Of a stretch of DNA of 8,945 nt, positions 5,583 through 8,945 are shown piece after piece (within the stretch, counting starts at the first letter, position 1; each line of letters begins with the position of its first letter). Origin of the DNA: Casp-Chloro-G3 sp002816715. Lineage in GTDB: Bacteria; Chloroflexota; Dehalococcoidia; Lucifugimonadales; UBA3495. The stretch is taken from positions 1 to 8,945 of the forward strand of contig JAQBUV010000087.1 of NCBI GenBank assembly GCA_027623815.1, in the 5' to 3' direction. A model generated the notes under the pieces. It was not told the DNA's origin and searched no databases. It saw nothing but the letters and a program-made list of their open reading frames with translations. The position numbers and the translations under genes were made by a program.

Positions 5583-7187
5583 ATGCCAATGATGACCGGC
5601 GGGCAAGCGTTAGTAAAGTCCCTCTATCTGGAAGGCATCCGGGTGATATTCGGCCTCCCCGGAGTGCAGCTCTACCACGCTATGGATGCCTTATACGACC
5701 AACCAGAGATTAGATTTATCACCACCCGGCATGAGCAGGCCACGACCTATATGGCCGACGGCTTTTCCCGGGCGGGTGGCGGTATTGGGACGGCAATGAT
5801 GGTGCCAGGCCCCGGACTGTTAAACGCTGCCGCCGGAATTTCCACCGCTTATTCGGCTTCTTCGCCGATTCTAGTGGTTTCCGGGCAAATTGAAAGAGAC
5901 CTCATCGGGTCCAACCGGGGGATGCTGCACGAGATCAATGACCAATTGGATACCATTCGCCCCATTACCAAATCTGCCCGCAGAATTATCGACCCGTCGG
6001 AGATTCCAGAGGCAGTTCACGAGAGTTTCTACTATTTGAAAACCGGGCGACCCCGTCCGGTGGAAATCGAAATCCCTCCGGAAACTCTGGCCCAAGTAGC
6101 AGACATCGACCTGGTGGAACCGGGTGACTATCCTCGACCCGCCGCACCTGGCGACGTAATCCAGCAAGGTGCGGAAATTCTGGCAAATGCTGCCAACCCG
6201 CTAATCTGGGCCGGTGGAGGAGTTATCTCCTCTGGGGCATCCCAAGCGTTGCAAAGGGTGGCCGAACAATTGCAGGCTCCGGTTATAACCTCTGCAGAAG
6301 GCAAGGGAGCCATCTCTGACCGGCATCCTCTGGCCTTGGGCGCGCAGCGTTTGAGGAATGACCCCATCGCCAAAGAGCCACCCAACTTTGATGTCATACT
6401 GGCCGTTGGCACCCGCCTGGCGTATCCGGCTTGGCTGAACGGGCAAAGGGTGGTGCAAATTGACATTGATGAAGAAGAAGCAGGCAGAAACTACGAAAAC
6501 ACCTTTCGCATGGTCGGGGATGCGCGAGCGACCCTGGAGGGTATAAGTTCAGCATTATCCGGCGTGATTCCCGGCCGGGAGAGCCGCCACGCTGAAGTTG
6601 ACGCTTTGCGACAACGCCGCCGCGAGACCGCGCTACGGGTTGAACCACAGGAAAGCCTGATCGCCGCCGTTCGGTCAGCGGTGCCAGATGACGGGATACT
6701 GATTTCCGGCATGACGCAAATGGGCTACTACGCGCGGGGTTTCTATCCGGTGTATGAACCCAAGACCTTTTTGACGTCCTCATACTCCGGTAATTTGGGT
6801 TATGCGTTCCCCCTGGCATTGGGAGCAAAAGTGGCCCAGCCGGACAAGGCCGTGGTGGCGTTGTCCGGGGACGGCGGATTCCTTTTCAACTCCCAAGAAT
6901 TGGCGACAGCGGTGCAGTATGGCATTAACACGGTGGTCGTGGTGTTCAACGACAGCGCTTACGGCAACGTCATGCGCGACCAGGTAAATCGATTCCAGGG
7001 TAGGACGATCGGGGTAGATTTACATAACCCAGATTTCATGAAGTTGGCGGAGGCCTACGGAGCGCGGGGCATGAAGGCCGAAGGCCCCGATCAACTTGAG
7101 GCATCGATCAAAGACGCCATTGCTGGTAATCGGCCAACATTGATTGAAGTCCCGGTGGAGATGATGCCCACGCCTTTCGAAGGTTAA
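5583..7187 (+). CDS. Thiamine-diphosphate-dependent enzyme, acetolactate synthase-like
   Basis: This 534-residue protein has the three-domain order of the acetolactate synthase/benzoylformate decarboxylase superfamily. The pyrimidine-binding domain (about 5-170) contains IFGLPGVQLY and RHEQATTYMADGFSRA, where E51 is the glutamate that activates thiamine diphosphate. A central domain follows (about 190-320; AGGGVISSGAS). The diphosphate-binding domain (about 380-525) carries SGDGGFLFNSQEL (G429-D430-G431), then FND (455-457) where many relatives have an NN pair. The cofactor-binding frame is therefore complete. It acts in the cytosol on 2-oxo or acyl-CoA type substrates by decarboxylation, carboligation or C-C cleavage. 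Biosynthetic acetolactate synthase is less likely because no regulatory subunit gene follows and the neighbours are catabolic. AAGGA (5571-5575) lies seven bases before the ATG at 5583. Met3 and Met4 are possible alternative starts. Confidence 0.88.
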   Translation: MPMMTGGQALVKSLYLEGIRVIFGLPGVQLYHAMDALYDQPEIRFITTRHEQATTYMADGFSRAGGGIGTAMMVPGPGLLNAAAGISTAYSASSPILVVSGQIERDLIGSNRGMLHEINDQLDTIRPITKSARRIIDPSEIPEAVHESFYYLKTGRPRPVEIEIPPETLAQVADIDLVEPGDYPRPAAPGDVIQQGAEILANAANPLIWAGGGVISSGASQALQRVAEQLQAPVITSAEGKGAISDRHPLALGAQRLRNDPIAKEPPNFDVILAVGTRLAYPAWLNGQRVVQIDIDEEEAGRNYENTFRMVGDARATLEGISSALSGVIPGRESRHAEVDALRQRRRETALRVEPQESLIAAVRSAVPDDGILISGMTQMGYYARGFYPVYEPKTFLTSSYSGNLGYAFPLALGAKVAQPDKAVVALSGDGGFLFNSQELATAVQYGINTVVVVFNDSAYGNVMRDQVNRFQGRTIGVDLHNPDFMKLAEAYGARGMKAEGPDQLEASIKDAIAGNRPTLIEVPVEMMPTPFEG

Positions 7188-7197
7188 TTTCTGGTCT

Positions 7198-7246
7198 GGC
7201 CGGGCGAGGATGCAACGTGAACAACCCATCGCATCCTCGCCCGGCC
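7198..7246. terminator. Long perfect hairpin between convergent genes (probable bidirectional terminator)
   Basis: GGCCGGGCGAGGATGC (7198-7213) and GCATCCTCGCCCGGCC (7231-7246) are perfect 16-base inverted copies around a 17-base loop. It lies 10 bases after the TPP gene stop and 11 bases beyond the molybdoenzyme stop, exactly between the convergent genes. Neither side has a proper U-tract, so it may stop transcription by stem strength, with Rho, or chiefly protect both 3' ends. Confidence 0.65.
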
Positions 7247-7257
7247 TGGCCCAAAAC

Positions 7258-8940
7258 CTAAAAATCCTCTTTCTTGCGATGGAGTCCGGTTGCGCCACTG
7301 GGCCGGTTGCCCTCCTTCGCCTCAATCTGCGGCGTACCGTCCCCTTCGGTGCACCTGACTTCGAAGGTGTGATCTCCCTCGGCAAAGGGCCAGTCGTATC
7401 GCCAGATCACCCAGGTCGTCTCGGACAGAGGAGCCCTCAACTGCGCTTGTTGCCAGGGTGCATCATCCACTTTGACCTCAACTTTCGAGATACCCCGGGC
7501 CCCAGCGAAGGCAATGCCGCCAACCGGAACTACACGCTGGTCGCCACCCTCGATGATGTTATTTACGGCAACCGTGTCGATGACCGAGGTCGCTTTCACT
7601 TGCGCCACCTCGTCCCAACCCCGCTCCACCCAGTAACCCGGGCGGTACTCGTCGGTGATTTCCATGCCGGTGATCCACTTCGGTTGCTTCATGCCATATC
7701 GGTCGGGCAACCAGATGCGCAGAGGAAACCCGTGGTCGAAGGGAATGGGTTGGCCATCCCACGCGTAGCAGAGCATGATGCGCTCGTCGGATGCAATCAG
7801 GTCAAGATCGACCGTCTCATAAAAGCCATCCCCTGAAGTGATTATGAGATAGCGAGCATCGGCCTGCGGCTGAGCATCCGCCAGTATCTGCCGGAGACTG
7901 ACCCCGGTCCACCAGGTGGTGCTGATTAACGAAGTGGCAATTCTCCCCGAAATACAGGAGAGGGTCACATACTGGTTCCTCGATTCATAATTGCGCTGAA
8001 TGTCAGGTAGAGTCAGTGCCAGAGGGTTGTCAACCAGCCCGGCGACTGGTAAAACCCAGGTGTCGCCGTCAATCATCGTTGGTTCGGTGCGGAGAAAAAC
8101 TTTGTAATGATCTTTGACTGCGGTGTACTCCAAGCGCGTGCCCGGCGCGGGCACCAGCGGATCGTTGGCATTGGGAAATGCCGACCCGTTGCCCATCGCT
8201 GCAGTCACCATAGACCTGGCAATAGCGTCGGCAGCTTGTCGGCGTTCGAGACTGGCCAGCATTGCGCCAAGGCTACTGCCGACCACGGTGATGGTGGCGG
8301 TGGTTGCGCCCAACCTGATCAGAAATTGCCGACGGTTAATCCCTTGTGCCGATCGGAATTCGGGTTCAATCGCTGGTTCATTTATCGCGGGTGCAATCGG
8401 TTCAATCATCGGTTCAATCAATGAAGGGCCTGGTTTACTGGATATCTGCGCTCGATATGCGGGCATAAACGCCACGCCCCAAGCCAGGAAGAGAACCATT
8501 AGCCCAATGTAAGTGACCGCCGGGTGTGCCGTTGACTGTCCCCCGGCGATGCTGACCGCGATCAGGGGCAGGCCAACCACCGCCCCGATAATCAATCCCC
8601 AGCTAGGGCGAGGGTCGGCCTTGCGCCGCTCCATGATGGGGAAGAAAATGCTACCGGCGATCACTCCTACGAAGAGGAACATCAATATTGCCGCAACCTG
8701 CTCGGCGGTTTTGGCAGCGTCGGCAACACTCATCCCAACCAACCGCATCGCGTCGATCATCAGGTCAATGCCAAAGGTAACCACCGGGCCAGGCAGCACC
8801 CGCGTGATCCAGTCAAACAGGGCGAAGGGAACGAAGGGCAACCCGGCCACCTGATCGATCAGATACATCACGCCAACCAATGGCGCAGTCAACAGTCCGC
8901 CCACCAATGCGCCAAATCCGACGCTGCGCCGCCTGAGCAT
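7258..8940 (-). CDS. Membrane-anchored molybdopterin oxidoreductase (sulfite oxidase family) with internal Tat signal
   Basis: The visible frame gives 560 residues from ATG at 8940, with the window edge five bases upstream, so the true start could lie outside. Four hydrophobic helices (about 8-28, 82-103, 114-132, 141-160) have arginines in RRR (3-5) and ERRKADPR (104-111), placing the N-terminus inside. A cytoplasmic linker with IEP repeats (174-194) leads to a Tat-type motif NRRQFLIRLG (202-211) and a fifth helix (about 211-229). The sulfite-oxidase-type molybdopterin domain follows (about 265-445), with LSCISG giving C329, the likely molybdenum ligand, then TTWWTGVSL, HGFPLRIWLPDRYG and KWITGMEI. 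The end (about 450-540) looks like the Mo-co dimerisation domain. The cofactor domain should face the cell exterior. The substrate is unknown: sulfite or another small oxo compound is possible. Convergent with the TPP gene. Confidence 0.88.
   Translation of the reverse strand: MLRRRSVGFGALVGGLLTAPLVGVMYLIDQVAGLPFVPFALFDWITRVLPGPVVTFGIDLMIDAMRLVGMSVADAAKTAEQVAAILMFLFVGVIAGSIFFPIMERRKADPRPSWGLIIGAVVGLPLIAVSIAGGQSTAHPAVTYIGLMVLFLAWGVAFMPAYRAQISSKPGPSLIEPMIEPIAPAINEPAIEPEFRSAQGINRRQFLIRLGATTATITVVGSSLGAMLASLERRQAADAIARSMVTAAMGNGSAFPNANDPLVPAPGTRLEYTAVKDHYKVFLRTEPTMIDGDTWVLPVAGLVDNPLALTLPDIQRNYESRNQYVTLSCISGRIATSLISTTWWTGVSLRQILADAQPQADARYLIITSGDGFYETVDLDLIASDERIMLCYAWDGQPIPFDHGFPLRIWLPDRYGMKQPKWITGMEITDEYRPGYWVERGWDEVAQVKATSVIDTVAVNNIIEGGDQRVVPVGGIAFAGARGISKVEVKVDDAPWQQAQLRAPLSETTWVIWRYDWPFAEGDHTFEVRCTEGDGTPQIEAKEGNRPSGATGLHRKKEDF
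8363..8422. repeat. Degenerate ~12-base tandem repeat coding for the Glu-Pro linker
   Basis: Units of GGTTCAATC plus about three bases recur at roughly 12-base steps on the plus strand, the last two being GGTTCAATCATC and GGTTCAATCAAT. On the coding strand they give a run of IEP/NEP units (residues 175-194) between membrane helix four and the Tat motif. It is probably a slippage-grown flexible linker. Confidence 0.6.
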
Positions 8941-8945
8941 AGTGA

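Noticed and set aside
5400..5606. 68-codon minus-strand frame
   Set aside because: Its end is the RQAQDRLVEP translation of the dispersed hairpin repeat, a well-known false gene.
7210..7836. 208-codon plus-strand frame
   Set aside because: It is antisense to the conserved molybdopterin domain and starts inside the hairpin.
8107..8854. Three plus-strand frames of 105-132 codons
   Set aside because: Antisense shadows of the membrane and Tat region of the molybdoenzyme, where charge and hydrophobicity patterns fit the minus strand.
1..8945. CRISPR array, complete insertion sequence, rRNA or replication origin
   Set aside because: No regularly spaced repeats, transposase motifs, rRNA segments or clustered DnaA-type boxes were seen.

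Overview
The window (8,945 bases, roughly half G+C in its genes) looks like chromosomal DNA from an uncultured, probably aerobic heterotrophic bacterium. The gene mix (Baeyer-Villiger monooxygenase, VOC enzyme, thiamine-diphosphate lyase/synthase, membrane-anchored sulfite-oxidase-type molybdoenzyme) and the style of the two decayed integrases suggest a Chloroflexota lineage of the SAR202/Dehalococcoidia type. That placement is inference from gene content, not from a marker gene.

Layout. (1) 1-2104, minus strand: a lipoprotein solute-binding protein (722-2104) is followed after 15 bases by the start of a membrane-anchored sensor-like protein (706 to beyond base 1). The pair has a candidate promoter near 2320-2349 and a long leader holding a dyad and a possible tiny upstream ORF. 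(2) 2390-3040: a decayed mobile-element zone around an intact tRNA-Lys(UUU) gene (minus, 2642-2717) with its own terminator (2593-2620). Two plus-strand integrase remnants lie on either side of the tRNA: a catalytic-domain box I fragment with an in-frame stop, and an N-terminal DNA-binding fragment with a frameshift. An inverted-repeat region enclosing a 12-base palindrome lies next to the tRNA 5' side. The following ~250 bases (3041-3289) have no recognisable gene. (3) 3303-7187, plus strand: Baeyer-Villiger monooxygenase, VOC-fold protein and TPP-dependent enzyme, probably a catabolic cluster. A mobile-type hairpin repeat interrupts the gap between the last two. (4) 7258-8940, minus strand: a polytopic molybdopterin oxidoreductase convergent with the TPP gene. 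The two are separated by a perfect 16-base-pair inverted repeat.

How the genes may work together. The monooxygenase would insert oxygen next to a ketone carbonyl. The VOC protein could be a metal-dependent dioxygenase, lyase or epimerase, and the TPP enzyme would break or form a bond next to a 2-oxo group. Together they suggest oxidative degradation of a ketone-bearing organic compound, substrate unknown. The binding-protein/sensor pair may detect an extracellular solute, because no transporter permease is visible beside it. The molybdoenzyme appears designed for Sec insertion of four helices and Tat export of its cofactor domain, an unusual dual-targeted architecture. No complete new system is evident. 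The most distinctive points are the sensor pair, the integrase scar at the tRNA, and the dual-targeted molybdoenzyme.
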